Positions 52,332-62,517 of a DNA stretch of 64,000 nt are shown in pieces (the first letter of the stretch is position 1; each line of letters starts with the position of its first letter). Both the position numbers and the translations under genes were made by a program. The notes beneath the pieces were generated by a model. The model ran no database searches. It saw only the letters and a list, made by a program, of their open reading frames with translations, and was not told the DNA's origin. The stretch lies in contig JAIXZO010000017.1 of NCBI GenBank assembly GCA_027489535.1, positions 62,001-126,000 on the forward strand. Reading direction: 5' to 3'. The DNA is from Hyphomicrobiales bacterium. GTDB taxonomy: Bacteria > Pseudomonadota > Alphaproteobacteria > Rhizobiales > Beijerinckiaceae.

Positions 52332-54048
52332 AAACGTGCTTTTCGCCCTGTCCGCCGGGGTGGGTGACGGCGCCGTTCAGGGCAGAGCCCACGGTCTGCG
52401 CGTATTTCCAGATCGCGCCCGCGCCGTAATCGGTCTCGCGCGGCGTCCAAGACTTGGCGCGCTCGGCGAGTTCGGCGTCCGAGAGGCGCACCGCGAGCAC
52501 GCCGTTGATGGCGTCGAGCTCGATGATGTCGCCGTCGCGGATCAGCGCGATGGGGCCGCCGACGGCGGCTTCGGGGCCGACATGGCCGACGCAGAACCCG
52601 CGGGTCGCGCCGGAGAAGCGGCCGTCGGTGATCAGCGCGACCTTGTCGCCCATGCCCTGACCGTAGAGAGCGGCCGTGGTGGACAGCATTTCGCGCATGC
52701 CGGGGCCGCCCTTCGGACCCTCGTAGCGGATCACGAGAACGTCGCCTTCCTTGTACTGCTTCTTCTTCACCGCTTCGAAGCACAGCTCTTCATTGTCGAA
52801 GCAGCGCGCCGGGCCGGTGAAGGTCTGCTTGTCGGCGGCCATGCCGGCCACCTTCACGATCGCGCCTTCCGGAGCGAGATTGCCGCGCAGGCCCACGACG
52901 CCGCCGGTCACCGTGATCGGCTTGTCGGCCGGGTACACGACGTCCTGATCGGGGTTCCACTTCACGGAAGCGAGGTTCTCCGCGATCGTGCGGCCGGTCA
53001 CGGTCATGCAGTCGCCGTGCAGATAGCCGTTGTCGAGCAGGGTCTTCATCAGCAGCGGGATGCCGCCGACTTCGAACATGTCCTTGGCGACGTATTTGCC
53101 GCCCGGCTTCAGGTCCGCGACATAGGGCGTGCGCTTGAAGATTTCGGCCACGTCGAACAGCGTGAATTCGATGCCGCATTCATGCGCGATGGCCGGCAGA
53201 TGCAGCGCCGCATTGGTCGAGCCGCCCGAAGCCGCAACAACCGTCGCCGCATTCTCGAGCGCCTTGCGGGTCACGATGTCGCGCGGGCGGATCTGCTTGG
53301 CGATCAGTTCCATCACCATCTCGCCCGCGGTCATGCAGAATTGATCGCGGATTTCGTAGGGTGCGGGCGCGCCGGCGGAGTAGGGGAGCGCGAGGCCGAT
53401 GGCTTCGGACACCGTCGCCATGGTGTTGGCGGTGAACTGCGCGCCGCAGGCGCCCGCAGACGGGCAGGCCTTGGCTTCGAGCTCTTCCAGATCGTCGTCC
53501 GACATGTCGCCGACCGAGTGCTTGCCGACCGCCTCGAACACGTCCTGAACGGTGACCTGCTTGCCCTTGAACGAGCCGGGCAGGATCGAGCCGCCGTAGA
53601 TGAACACCGACGGCACGTTCAGGCGCACCATCGCCATCATCATGCCGGGCAGCGACTTGTCGCAGCCCGCGAGGCCGACGAGCGCGTCGTAGCAATGCCC
53701 GCGCATGGTCAGCTCGACCGAGTCCGCGATCACTTCGCGCGAGACCAGCGAGGCCTTCATGCCCTGATGGCCCATGGCGATGCCGTCGGTCACGGTGATC
53801 GTGCAGAATTCGCGCGGCGTGCCGCCGGCCGACGCCACGCCCTTCTTCACCGCCTGCGCCTGGCGCATCAGCGAGATGTTGCACGGGGCCGCCTCGTTCC
53901 AGCAGGAGGCGACGCCCACGAGCGGCTGGCTCATCTGCTGGCGGGTCAAGCCCATCGCGTAGAGATAGGAGCGGTGCGGGGCCCGCTCGGGCCCTTCCGT
54001 CACGTGGCGGCTGGGGAGTTTGGACTTGTCGGTCACTCGGGCGTCCAT
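52318..54048 (-). CDS. ilvD: Dihydroxy-acid dehydratase
   Basis: Iron-sulfur enzyme for valine, leucine and isoleucine synthesis (and pantothenate precursor), 576 residues. Cluster and metal ligands are visible in GVASCWNEAAPCN, LAGCDKSLPGMMMA and CPSAGACGAQFTANTM. The substrate region SGGSTNAALHLPAIAHE and ITDGRFSGATRGFCVGHVGPE are family blocks. I take the ATG at 54048 (MDARVTDKSKLPSRHVTEG); the frame is open to 54117 without family similarity. The exoR-like gene overlaps its 3' end. Confidence 0.97.
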   Translation of the reverse strand: MDARVTDKSKLPSRHVTEGPERAPHRSYLYAMGLTRQQMSQPLVGVASCWNEAAPCNISLMRQAQAVKKGVASAGGTPREFCTITVTDGIAMGHQGMKASLVSREVIADSVELTMRGHCYDALVGLAGCDKSLPGMMMAMVRLNVPSVFIYGGSILPGSFKGKQVTVQDVFEAVGKHSVGDMSDDDLEELEAKACPSAGACGAQFTANTMATVSEAIGLALPYSAGAPAPYEIRDQFCMTAGEMVMELIAKQIRPRDIVTRKALENAATVVAASGGSTNAALHLPAIAHECGIEFTLFDVAEIFKRTPYVADLKPGGKYVAKDMFEVGGIPLLMKTLLDNGYLHGDCMTVTGRTIAENLASVKWNPDQDVVYPADKPITVTGGVVGLRGNLAPEGAIVKVAGMAADKQTFTGPARCFDNEELCFEAVKKKQYKEGDVLVIRYEGPKGGPGMREMLSTTAALYGQGMGDKVALITDGRFSGATRGFCVGHVGPEAAVGGPIALIRDGDIIELDAINGVLAVRLSDAELAERAKSWTPRETDYGAGAIWKYAQTVGSALNGAVTHPGGQGEKHVYADL

Positions 54049-54139
54049 GGCGTGTCCGGTTCCTCGTTCTTCGTTCTTGCTCGACCGTCCGTTGGCGGAC
54101 GCGCCGAATTGATGCACGCGCGGCCCGAGCTGCGCAATT

Positions 54140-54219
54140 TGACGTAACGTCAGTTTCGGAGGCCCGCCGAAATCCGCCGAAAAACCGGCATTCCGACGCC
54201 GAAACGACGTAATTTCAGT
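54140..54219 (-). promoter_or_regulatory. Palindrome and related repeat upstream of ilvD
   Basis: TGACGTAACGTCA at 54140-54152 is a perfect palindrome. A related sequence, GACGTAATTTCAGT at 54206-54219, resembles the GACGTAACGTCAGT around it. Both lie within 175 bp upstream of the ilvD start, where an operator would be. The regulator is unknown. Confidence 0.3.
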
Positions 54220-54342
54220 CGGTTAGTTGGAAGCACGCTGCAGGGCGTTTGTGGCGTGATTTCGACGGCGGCACGCCTTTCGGTTACGGCACCGATGAAG
54301 CCTCGGGGGTGTGGCGGCGAAGACACAGTTTTCGCCGTCCGA

Positions 54343-55578
54343 TCACGCCTTTCCGGCGGCCATCCGCTCGAACAGATCGGTCAGCTTGGGCATCGAGACC
54401 GTCTTCAGGTCATAGCCCGCGATGGCGTCCTTGCGGGCCCTTGCGCGCATCTTCTTGTAACGCTGCGGCCGCTTCAGCGCGTCGATCACCGCGTTCGCGA
54501 TCGCGTCCGGATCGAAGAAGTCGACCAACACGCCGTTTTCGCCGTCCCGGATCACCTCTTCCACGGGCGCGGTCTTCGAGCCGATCACGAGACATCCTGC
54601 CGACATCGCCTCGATCATCGACCAGGACAGCACGAACGGGTAGGTCAGATAGACGTGCGCCGCCGAGACCTGCAGCAAATTCAGGAACAGCGGGTAGGGC
54701 ACCTTGCCGACGAAGTGGACGCGCGACACGTCGATGCGGTCCTTCACCTCCTCGAAGAAGATCTGCCGCCAAGTCTTCCCCTTCGGCGCGGGTTTTCCGT
54801 AGCTCACCGAATCGCCGCCCACGATGACGATGCGGGCGTTCGGCCGCTCCGCGAGGATCTTCGGCAGCGCCCGCATCATCTGGTGATAGCCGCGATAGGG
54901 CTCCAGATTGCGGTTCACGAAGGTGATCAGCTCGTCGCCCGGCTTCATCGTGATCGTGCCCTTGGCGAGCTTGATGAAGGCCTTGTCGTCAGGTTTGACG
55001 AGATTGGTGTCGACCCCGTCATGGATGACTTCGATGCGCTCGCGCAGCATCGGCTCGTACACCGAGCGCTGCCATTCGGTCGGCGCGAGCCCGCGGTCGG
55101 CATAGGCCAGCGCCGCCACCATCGCGGCGTTGCGCGCCACCGATCCGTATCCGGAGCGATGGTCCGCGGGAGCCGCGAATTCCGGGTCGAAATTCGCGTC
55201 CGCCCCGGTCGAGCGATAGAAAAACTCCGCATACACGATCTGGCGGGCGTCGGGAAAAATCTCCTTCAGAAACAACGTCTCGCCCCAGCCGGCATGGCCC
55301 GCGATCACGTCCGGATAAAACCCCTCGTCCTTCAGCTTCTGCGCGGCGTCCGCCACGGCGGCCGCGCGGCCGGTGCGCACGGCGAAATGGTCGCCGAGCG
55401 GGTAGATGCAATTGGGCCGCGTCTCCGCGAAGTCGTAATCGATCGTGCGCACGATGTCGGGCCGCTTGTTGGCCGAATGCCGGATCGCGACCACCTCGTG
55501 TTCCGGCAAGGCGTCGTAATGCCGGGCCAAATGGACCCATTGGCCGGGAAAGTTCTGATGGACGAAGAGAATGCGCAT
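54343..55578 (-). CDS. Family-4 glycosyltransferase
   Basis: GT-B-fold sugar transferase of 411 residues. The N-terminus MRILFVHQNFPGQW is typical, and the sugar-nucleotide domain has FVNRNLEPYRGYHQMMRALP, IVIVGGDSVSYG and the GT4 block LSWSMIEAMSAGCLVIGSKT followed by APVEEVIRDGENGVLVDFFD, with the conserved glutamates. It probably builds a surface polysaccharide. The start is the ATG at 55578; the open frame before it lacks family similarity. About 294 bp without a gene separate it from ilvD; only the palindromes listed there stand out. Confidence 0.9.
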   Translation of the reverse strand: MRILFVHQNFPGQWVHLARHYDALPEHEVVAIRHSANKRPDIVRTIDYDFAETRPNCIYPLGDHFAVRTGRAAAVADAAQKLKDEGFYPDVIAGHAGWGETLFLKEIFPDARQIVYAEFFYRSTGADANFDPEFAAPADHRSGYGSVARNAAMVAALAYADRGLAPTEWQRSVYEPMLRERIEVIHDGVDTNLVKPDDKAFIKLAKGTITMKPGDELITFVNRNLEPYRGYHQMMRALPKILAERPNARIVIVGGDSVSYGKPAPKGKTWRQIFFEEVKDRIDVSRVHFVGKVPYPLFLNLLQVSAAHVYLTYPFVLSWSMIEAMSAGCLVIGSKTAPVEEVIRDGENGVLVDFFDPDAIANAVIDALKRPQRYKKMRARARKDAIAGYDLKTVSMPKLTDLFERMAAGKA

Positions 55579-55685
55579 GAAAATCAGCTCGCTGAAGGCG
55601 GGTCGGTCAAAAAAGCGGCAGGCAACCCGGCAGAGGTAACGCTCCAACGCTTAACGGCCGATTGAGGCGGTTCGTTGCCGCATCC

Positions 55686-55726
55686 AGTTGCAAATCATTT
55701 GCAACTGCGAAAATGCGCTCTATCTT
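55686..55726 (+). promoter_or_regulatory. Mur-type palindrome over the mntH promoter
   Basis: AGTTGCAAATCATTTGCAAC followed by T is a perfect 21-bp palindrome (10+1+10) at 55686-55706. A TTGCAA (55699-55704) inside it and TATCTT at 55721-55726, 16 bp apart, form a plausible promoter. The core TTGCAAAT-N-ATTTGCAA resembles the manganese-responsive Mur/Fur boxes of alphaproteobacteria. Binding would cover the -35 region and repress mntH when manganese is plentiful. Confidence 0.75.
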
Positions 55727-55746
55727 GTTTCGGGCAGGAGAGCGGG

Positions 55747-57090
55747 ATGCTGGAACGAAGCGGATCGACGGAAGCGGGTTGGCGGCGCGAGCGGGGCGAG
55801 GCCTCGCTGTCGGACGTTCATGCGAGCATCCCGGTGCGCAATGCCTGGCCGGCCTGGCGTCGCGCCGTCGCCTTCATCGGCCCCGGCTATCTCGTCGCCG
55901 TCGGCTATATGGATCCGGGCAATTGGGCGACGTCGCTCGCGGGCGGTTCGCAGTTCGGCTACGCGCTGCTCGCCGTCGCCCTCGTTTCCAACATCATGGC
56001 CATCATCCTGCAGGCGCTCGCCGCGCGCCTCGCCATCGGCTCGGGGCGGGATCTCGCCCAAGCCTGCCGCGACGCCTATCCCGCTCCGGTGTCGTGGTTC
56101 CTCTGGATCATGGCCGAGATCGCGATCATCGCCACCGACATCGCCGAGGTCATCGGAACGGCGATAGGCCTATTGCTGCTGTTCGGCATGCCGCTCGAGC
56201 TCGGCGTCATCCTCACCTCGCTCGACGTCTTCCTGATCCTTGCGCTGCAACGGCTCGGCTTCCGGGCGGTCGAGGCCTTCGTCATCGGCGTGCTCGTCGT
56301 CATCACCGGCTGCTTCGCCGCGCAGATCGTCATGGCCGATCCCGATTGGGGCGCGGTGCTGCGCGGCTTTGCGCCCACCACCGACATCGTCACCAATCCC
56401 GACATGCTCTATCTCGCGCTCGGAATCCTCGGCGCGACGGTCATGCCGCACAATCTCTACCTCCATTCCGGCATCGTGCAGACGCGGGTTGTGGGAGATA
56501 CGGTGCCCGCGAAGCGCGAGAGCCTCACCTTCGCCACGCTCGATTCGACCGTGGCGCTGATGCTCGCGCTCACCATCAACGCCTCCATCCTGATTCTCGC
56601 GGCCTCCGTCTTCCACACTTCCGGTCGCACCGAGATCGCCGAATTGGGAGACGCGCATGCTCTGCTCGCGCCGCTTCTCGGCAGCACGCTCGCGCCGACA
56701 TTGTTCGCCATCGCGCTGATCGGCTGCGGCCTCAACTCCACCGTCACGGCCACGCTCGCGGGGCAGATCGTGATGGAGGGCTTCATCGGCCTGCGGCTGA
56801 AACCATGGTTGCGCCGCATGGTCACGCGCCTCATCGCCATCGTGCCCGCAGCCGGGGTCACCATCGCCTACGGCGAGAGCGGCACGGCCAAACTGCTCGT
56901 TCTTTCGCAGGTCGTGCTCAGTCTCCAACTGCCCTTTGCCGTCATTCCGCTGGTCATGTTCACGGCGTCGCGGCGGAAATTGGGGCCGTTGGTCGCGCCG
57001 CGCTGGCTCACCGCCTTTGCGGTCCTGATCGCGGCCGTCATCGTCGTGCTCAACGTCAAGCTCGTGACGGATTTCCTGCTCGGGCTCTGA
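55747..57090 (+). CDS. mntH: Nramp-family divalent metal transporter MntH
   Basis: Proton-coupled Mn(II)/Fe(II) importer of 447 residues with about eleven membrane helices. The metal-binding helix-1 motif is [15 protein letters not shown] (DPGN), and the helix-6 site is [15 protein letters not shown] (MPHN). Both are the Nramp signature. The ATG at 55747 has AGGAG at 55736-55740. A Mur-type palindrome overlaps the promoter. No other metal genes are adjacent. Confidence 0.96.
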   Translation: MLERSGSTEAGWRRERGEASLSDVHASIPVRNAWPAWRRAVAFIGPGYLVAVGYMDPGNWATSLAGGSQFGYALLAVALVSNIMAIILQALAARLAIGSGRDLAQACRDAYPAPVSWFLWIMAEIAIIATDIAEVIGTAIGLLLLFGMPLELGVILTSLDVFLILALQRLGFRAVEAFVIGVLVVITGCFAAQIVMADPDWGAVLRGFAPTTDIVTNPDMLYLALGILGATVMPHNLYLHSGIVQTRVVGDTVPAKRESLTFATLDSTVALMLALTINASILILAASVFHTSGRTEIAELGDAHALLAPLLGSTLAPTLFAIALIGCGLNSTVTATLAGQIVMEGFIGLRLKPWLRRMVTRLIAIVPAAGVTIAYGESGTAKLLVLSQVVLSLQLPFAVIPLVMFTASRRKLGPLVAPRWLTAFAVLIAAVIVVLNVKLVTDFLLGL

Positions 57091-57195
57091 AGCCGCAACG
57101 CAGCCGCAGGCGACCTTTCCCTTGCGAGGACTTGACAGCGCAACGCGCCGCGTGTCTCACGAACCCCGCTTTTTCAGCTTCGCGCGAGGGTTCGC

Positions 57196-58143
57196 ATGGC
57201 GGTCGCATTCACGTTCCCGGGGCAGGGCAGCCAAGCCGTCGGGATGGGCAAGGCTCTGGCCGAATCCTTCCCGCAGGCGCGCGCCGTCTTCGACGAGGTC
57301 GATGCCGCGCTCTCGCAGAAGCTCTCCGCGCTGATGTTCGAGGGCCCGGAGGATCAGCTCACCCTCACCGCCAACGCCCAGCCCGCCTTGATGGCCGTCA
57401 GCATGGCGGTCGTGCGCGTGTTGGAGGCGGAAGCCGGTCTCGATCTCGCGCGCGACGCCGCCTTCGTGGCGGGCCATTCGCTCGGCGAATATTCCGCGCT
57501 GGCGGCTGCGGGCAGCCTCTCGATCACCGACACCGCCAAGCTTCTGCGCATCCGCGGTGACGCGATGCAGAAGGCCGTCGCCCCGGGCGAGGGCGCGATG
57601 GCCGCGATCCTCGGCCTCGAATTCGACGCCGTGGCGGAAGCCGCCGCCGAAGCCGCGCAAGGCGAAGTGTGCCAAGCCGCCAACGACAACGGCGGCGGTC
57701 AGGTCGTCGTCTCGGGCGCGAAGGCCGCCGTCGAGCGCGCCGTCGAGATCGCCAAGGCCAAGGGCGCGCGCCGTGCGGTCATGCTGTCCGTCTCCGCCCC
57801 CTTCCACTGCGCGCTCATGCAGCCCGCCGCCGATGCCATGGCCGAGGCGCTCGCGGGCGTCGTCATCGCCGCGCCGAAGGCGCCGCTCGTCGCCAACGTC
57901 CACGCTTGCGCCGTCGTCGATCCGGAAATGATCCGCGCCGGTCTCGTGGCGCAGGTTACGGGCACCGTGCGCTGGCGCGAAAGCGTGGCATGGATGGCCG
58001 GGCAGGGCGTCGATCTCTTCTACGAACTCGGTTCGGGCAAGGTCCTGTCCGGACTCGTCAAACGCATTGCGGATGGTGCCGAAGGCGTCGCCGTGGGCTC
58101 GCCCGACGACATCGCGGCATTCCGCGCGCGGCTCGGCCGCTGA
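57196..58143 (+). CDS. fabD: Malonyl-CoA:ACP transacylase
   Basis: Loads malonyl units onto acyl carrier protein in fatty acid synthesis; 315 residues, cytoplasmic. The catalytic serine is Ser95 in GHSLGEYSALAA, the start FTFPGQGSQAVGMG holds the oxyanion-hole glutamine, and the catalytic histidine is in SAPFHCALM. The C-terminus YELGSGKVLSGLVKRI is family typical. It heads the fabD-fabG-acpP-fabF group; fabG follows after 13 bp. Confidence 0.97.
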   Translation: MAVAFTFPGQGSQAVGMGKALAESFPQARAVFDEVDAALSQKLSALMFEGPEDQLTLTANAQPALMAVSMAVVRVLEAEAGLDLARDAAFVAGHSLGEYSALAAAGSLSITDTAKLLRIRGDAMQKAVAPGEGAMAAILGLEFDAVAEAAAEAAQGEVCQAANDNGGGQVVVSGAKAAVERAVEIAKAKGARRAVMLSVSAPFHCALMQPAADAMAEALAGVVIAAPKAPLVANVHACAVVDPEMIRAGLVAQVTGTVRWRESVAWMAGQGVDLFYELGSGKVLSGLVKRIADGAEGVAVGSPDDIAAFRARLGR

Positions 58144-58156
58144 ACAGGAGACGACC

Positions 58157-58894
58157 ATGTTCGATCTGACCGGCAAGACGGCGCTCGTCACGGGTGCTAC
58201 GGGCGGCATCGGCGGCGCCGTCGCCCGCGCGCTCCACGCGCAGGGCGCGACCGTGGCCATTTCCGGCACGCGCCGCGAGGCGCTCGACGCCTTGGCCGCC
58301 GAACTGGGCGAGCGCGTCCACGTCGTCCCCGCCAATCTCTCCGACAAGGAGTCCGTCGAGGCGCTCGTGCCTGCGGCCGAAGCCGCGATGGGCTCGCTCG
58401 ACATCCTCGTCAACAATGCGGGCGTCACGCGCGACGGCCTGTTCATGCGGATGAAGGACGAGGACTGGGATCTCGTGATTCGCGTGAACCTCGAAGGCGC
58501 GTTCCGTCTCGCCCGCGCCGCCGTGAAGGGCATGATGAAGCGCCGCTCAGGCCGCATCATTTCCATCACCTCGGTCGTCGGCACCACGGGCAATCCGGGG
58601 CAGGGCAACTATGCCGCGTCCAAGGCCGGCCTCGTCGGCATGTCCAAATCGCTGGCGGCGGAAGTCGGAAGCCGCGGAATCACGGTCAATTGCATCGCTC
58701 CGGGCTTCATCGAGACGCCGATGACGGATGTGCTCAACGAAAAGCAGCGCGAGACCATTCTGGGCAACGTGCCTGCCGGTCGTTTGGGAACGCCGGAGGA
58801 GATCGCGGCCGCGGTCGTGTATCTCGCAAGCTCCGAAGCCTCCTACGTCACGGGACAAACGCTCCACGTGAACGGCGGAATGGCAATGATTTGA
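58157..58894 (+). CDS. fabG: 3-oxoacyl-ACP reductase
   Basis: NADPH-dependent ketoreductase of fatty acid synthesis, SDR family, 245 residues. The cofactor site is TGATGGIGGAVARAL, then NNAGVTRD, the catalytic serine in ISITSVVG, and the intact YAASK motif (GQGNYAASKAGLVG). The C-terminus ends GGMAMI, as in FabG. The ATG at 58157 has CAGGAG before it. In contrast to the SDR at 37095, all catalytic residues are present. Confidence 0.97.
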   Translation: MFDLTGKTALVTGATGGIGGAVARALHAQGATVAISGTRREALDALAAELGERVHVVPANLSDKESVEALVPAAEAAMGSLDILVNNAGVTRDGLFMRMKDEDWDLVIRVNLEGAFRLARAAVKGMMKRRSGRIISITSVVGTTGNPGQGNYAASKAGLVGMSKSLAAEVGSRGITVNCIAPGFIETPMTDVLNEKQRETILGNVPAGRLGTPEEIAAAVVYLASSEASYVTGQTLHVNGGMAMI

Positions 58895-59157
58895 GTTGGT
58901 TGAAATACAAAGTTCGAGCGTAGAATGAGGGTCTTCGCCCCCTCGCCACGGTTTTGGAAGTATGTTACCAAGCCGTTGAAGTGCTGCCGGGGGGCTTGAC
59001 GCACCAGACACCGCGGCGTTTGACAGAGTACCTTCGCGTTCCATGCGGATTCGAGGGGCCCGTCCCTTCGCCCGTCCGCTCCGGCGGGTCCGGATATTTT
59101 TCAACGGCGGTGTGCCGGGACGGCTGCCGCGTACCATCGAGTGAATGAGGAACTGAC

Positions 59158-59394
59158 ATGAGCGATATCGCGGCCCGCGTGAAGAAGATCGTGATCGAGC
59201 ATCTCGGCGTCGACGCCGAAAAGGTCATCGAAAGCGCCAACTTCATCGACGACCTCGGCGCGGACAGCCTCGACACCGTCGAGCTCGTGATGGCGTTCGA
59301 GGAAGAATTCTCGGTCGAGATCCCCGACGACGCGGCGGAAACCATCCGCACCGTCGGCGACGCGATCTCCTTCCTGGAGAAGAAGGCCGCGTAA
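59158..59394 (+). CDS. acpP: Acyl carrier protein
   Basis: Acidic 78-residue carrier protein. Ser37 in [10 protein letters not shown] receives the phosphopantetheine arm. The start [20 protein letters not shown] is normal, and GAGGA precedes the ATG. The 263 bp gap before it is the likely site of its own strong promoter: TTGACA lies at 59020-59025, but I see no convincing -10 box at the right spacing. fabF follows after 34 bp. Confidence 0.98.
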   Translation: MSDIAARVKKIVIEHLGVDAEKVIESANFIDDLGADSLDTVELVMAFEEEFSVEIPDDAAETIRTVGDAISFLEKKAA

Positions 59395-59428
59395 GGCTTT
59401 CCCTGCGATTCTTTCGGGTCGGAACTTC

Positions 59429-60694
<1,266 letters not shown>

Positions 60695-60737
60695 ACGGCT
60701 TTCGCCGTTCCGCCACAATCACGACTAGTGTGGCTCC

Positions 60738-62432
60738 ATGAGCCCGACAAGACGGCGAGCGGAACCCGACATGGCCGAAGACGACAGGACGCAGTTGCCG
60801 AAGGCGTCGCCGCAATCGCCCGTCGCGGCGAATCCGGCGCCCGCGAACGACGCGCATCCTCCGGCCGTCTCCCCTGAAGCGACGGCAGTTCCGGCTGCCG
60901 AACGGACCGTCGTCGCGACCGCGCCCGAAGAGCCCGCCCGCGTCGAGGAAACCGCCCTCGCAACGCCTGCAGACGCCGTGTCCGAACCCGCCGCTGCCGT
61001 CGCCGAGCCTGCCGCCGCCGAGCCTGCCGCCGCCGTCTCCGAGGCCTCCGAGCCCGCAGTCCCGTCCGAGACGGTCGCGCCCGCACCGCGGCCCCGCAGC
61101 TTCATCTCGCGCCTCGTGCCGAAAAGCCCGACGGCCGCGATCCAGCCCGTGCTCGCGCCGCCGCCGGCGCCCGCCGTTTCCGGCCGGCCGGAACGTCCCG
61201 TCGTGAACTTCCTCTCCGGGATGTTCTCGTTCCTGCTGGTGCTCGGTCTCGGCGCCGCCGCCGTGGTCTATTTCACCGACAAGGAAATCCGCGCTCCCGG
61301 TCCGCTCGCCAACGACAAGGTCGTCGTCGTCAAGGGCGGTGCGGGCGACGTGACCGAGCAGTTGCAGCGCGAAGGCGTCATCGACAAGCCGATGCTGTTC
61401 CTGTTCGGCCTCTACACCACCGGCGCATCCTCGCAGATGAAGGCCGGCGAATATCTCTTCCGGCGCGAGGCGAGCCTCGCCGAGATCATGGAAACCTTGG
61501 TCGAAGGCAAGTCGGTGCTGCATTCCTTCGCGGTGCCCGAGGGGCTCACGACCGAACAGATCGTCGAACGCCTGCGCGAAAACGACATCCTGTCGGGCGA
61601 AATCCGCGAGACCCCGCGCGAAGGCACGCTGCTGCCCGAGACCTATAAATTCTCGCGCGGCATGTCGCGCTCTCAGGTTCTCGACCGCATGGCGCAGGAC
61701 CATGCCCGCGTCGTGCGCGAGGTGTGGGCCCGCCGCTCGCCCGAACTGCCCCTCAAGAGCCCGCAGGAACTCGTCATCCTCGCCTCCATCGTCGAGAAGG
61801 AGACGGGCCGGGCCGACGAGCGCACGCGCGTCGCGGGCGTGTTCGTCAATCGCCTCAACCGCAACATGCGGCTCCAGTCCGACCCGACGATCATTTACGG
61901 TCTCGTCGGCGGCAAGGGCTCGCTCGGCCGTTCCATCACCCGCGCCGACATCGAGAGCCAGACGGCCTACAACACCTACGTCATCCCCGGCCTGCCGCCC
62001 GGTCCGATCGGCAATCCCGGCCGCGCCGCGCTCGAAGCCGTCGCCAACCCCTCGCGCACGAAGGACCTCTATTTCGTCGCCGACGGCACGGGCGGGCACG
62101 TCTTCGCGGAGACGCTCGACCAGCACAACCGCAACGTCCAGCGCTGGCGTCAGATCGAGGGCGAGCGCCGCGAAGCGTCCGCCGCCGCGCCTGCGCCGGC
62201 TGCCGCGCCCGTCGCGCCCGCGCCCGTCGCCGAGGCCGCCCGGACCGAACCCGTCGCCGATGCGGTTCCCAATCCGGACCTGCCCAAGGTTCCGCCGCTG
62301 CCGCCGGAGCCTCCCGCCGATCTCCGCCGTCCCGCAGCGGCGGCAGCCGCGACCCAGACATCGCGCGAGCCCGGCAGCGCGCCGGCGGGATTCGACCTGA
62401 ATTCCCCCAAGACCGTGCCGAAACTCGATTGA
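60738..62432 (+). CDS. mltG: Endolytic murein transglycosylase MltG
   Basis: Inner-membrane lytic transglycosylase that cuts new glycan strands, 564 residues. The N-terminal 140 residues are alanine- and proline-rich, with the short repeat AEPAAAEPAAA; a membrane helix follows at about residues 158-178. A LysM-like part (DVTEQLQREGVIDKPMLFLF) leads into the YceG domain with the catalytic Glu353 in ASIVEKETG and TYVIPGLPPGPIGNPG. A second proline/alanine-rich tail of about 100 residues ends the protein, longer than in E. coli MltG. ATG at 60738; Met12 (60771) is an alternative. Confidence 0.94.
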   Translation: MSPTRRRAEPDMAEDDRTQLPKASPQSPVAANPAPANDAHPPAVSPEATAVPAAERTVVATAPEEPARVEETALATPADAVSEPAAAVAEPAAAEPAAAVSEASEPAVPSETVAPAPRPRSFISRLVPKSPTAAIQPVLAPPPAPAVSGRPERPVVNFLSGMFSFLLVLGLGAAAVVYFTDKEIRAPGPLANDKVVVVKGGAGDVTEQLQREGVIDKPMLFLFGLYTTGASSQMKAGEYLFRREASLAEIMETLVEGKSVLHSFAVPEGLTTEQIVERLRENDILSGEIRETPREGTLLPETYKFSRGMSRSQVLDRMAQDHARVVREVWARRSPELPLKSPQELVILASIVEKETGRADERTRVAGVFVNRLNRNMRLQSDPTIIYGLVGGKGSLGRSITRADIESQTAYNTYVIPGLPPGPIGNPGRAALEAVANPSRTKDLYFVADGTGGHVFAETLDQHNRNVQRWRQIEGERREASAAAPAPAAAPVAPAPVAEAARTEPVADAVPNPDLPKVPPLPPEPPADLRRPAAAAAATQTSREPGSAPAGFDLNSPKTVPKLD

Positions 62433-62517
62433 GTCATGCCGTTGCGCCGGGCCGTCCCTTGAGCGTCGCGGTGCGGATGCCTATCGTGCGCGCTCGCGAA
62501 AAGGCCGGAGTCGCCGC

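Noticed and set aside
52165-54147. A 660-codon frame antisense to ilvD
   Set aside because: ilvD is certain, and the antisense product is Arg/His/Asp/Ala-rich shadow sequence.
60961-61050. Tandem GCCGAGCCTGCCGCC repeats in mltG
   Set aside because: Two short in-frame repeats in a disordered alanine/proline-rich N-terminus; typical for such tails, not a mobile or structural repeat.
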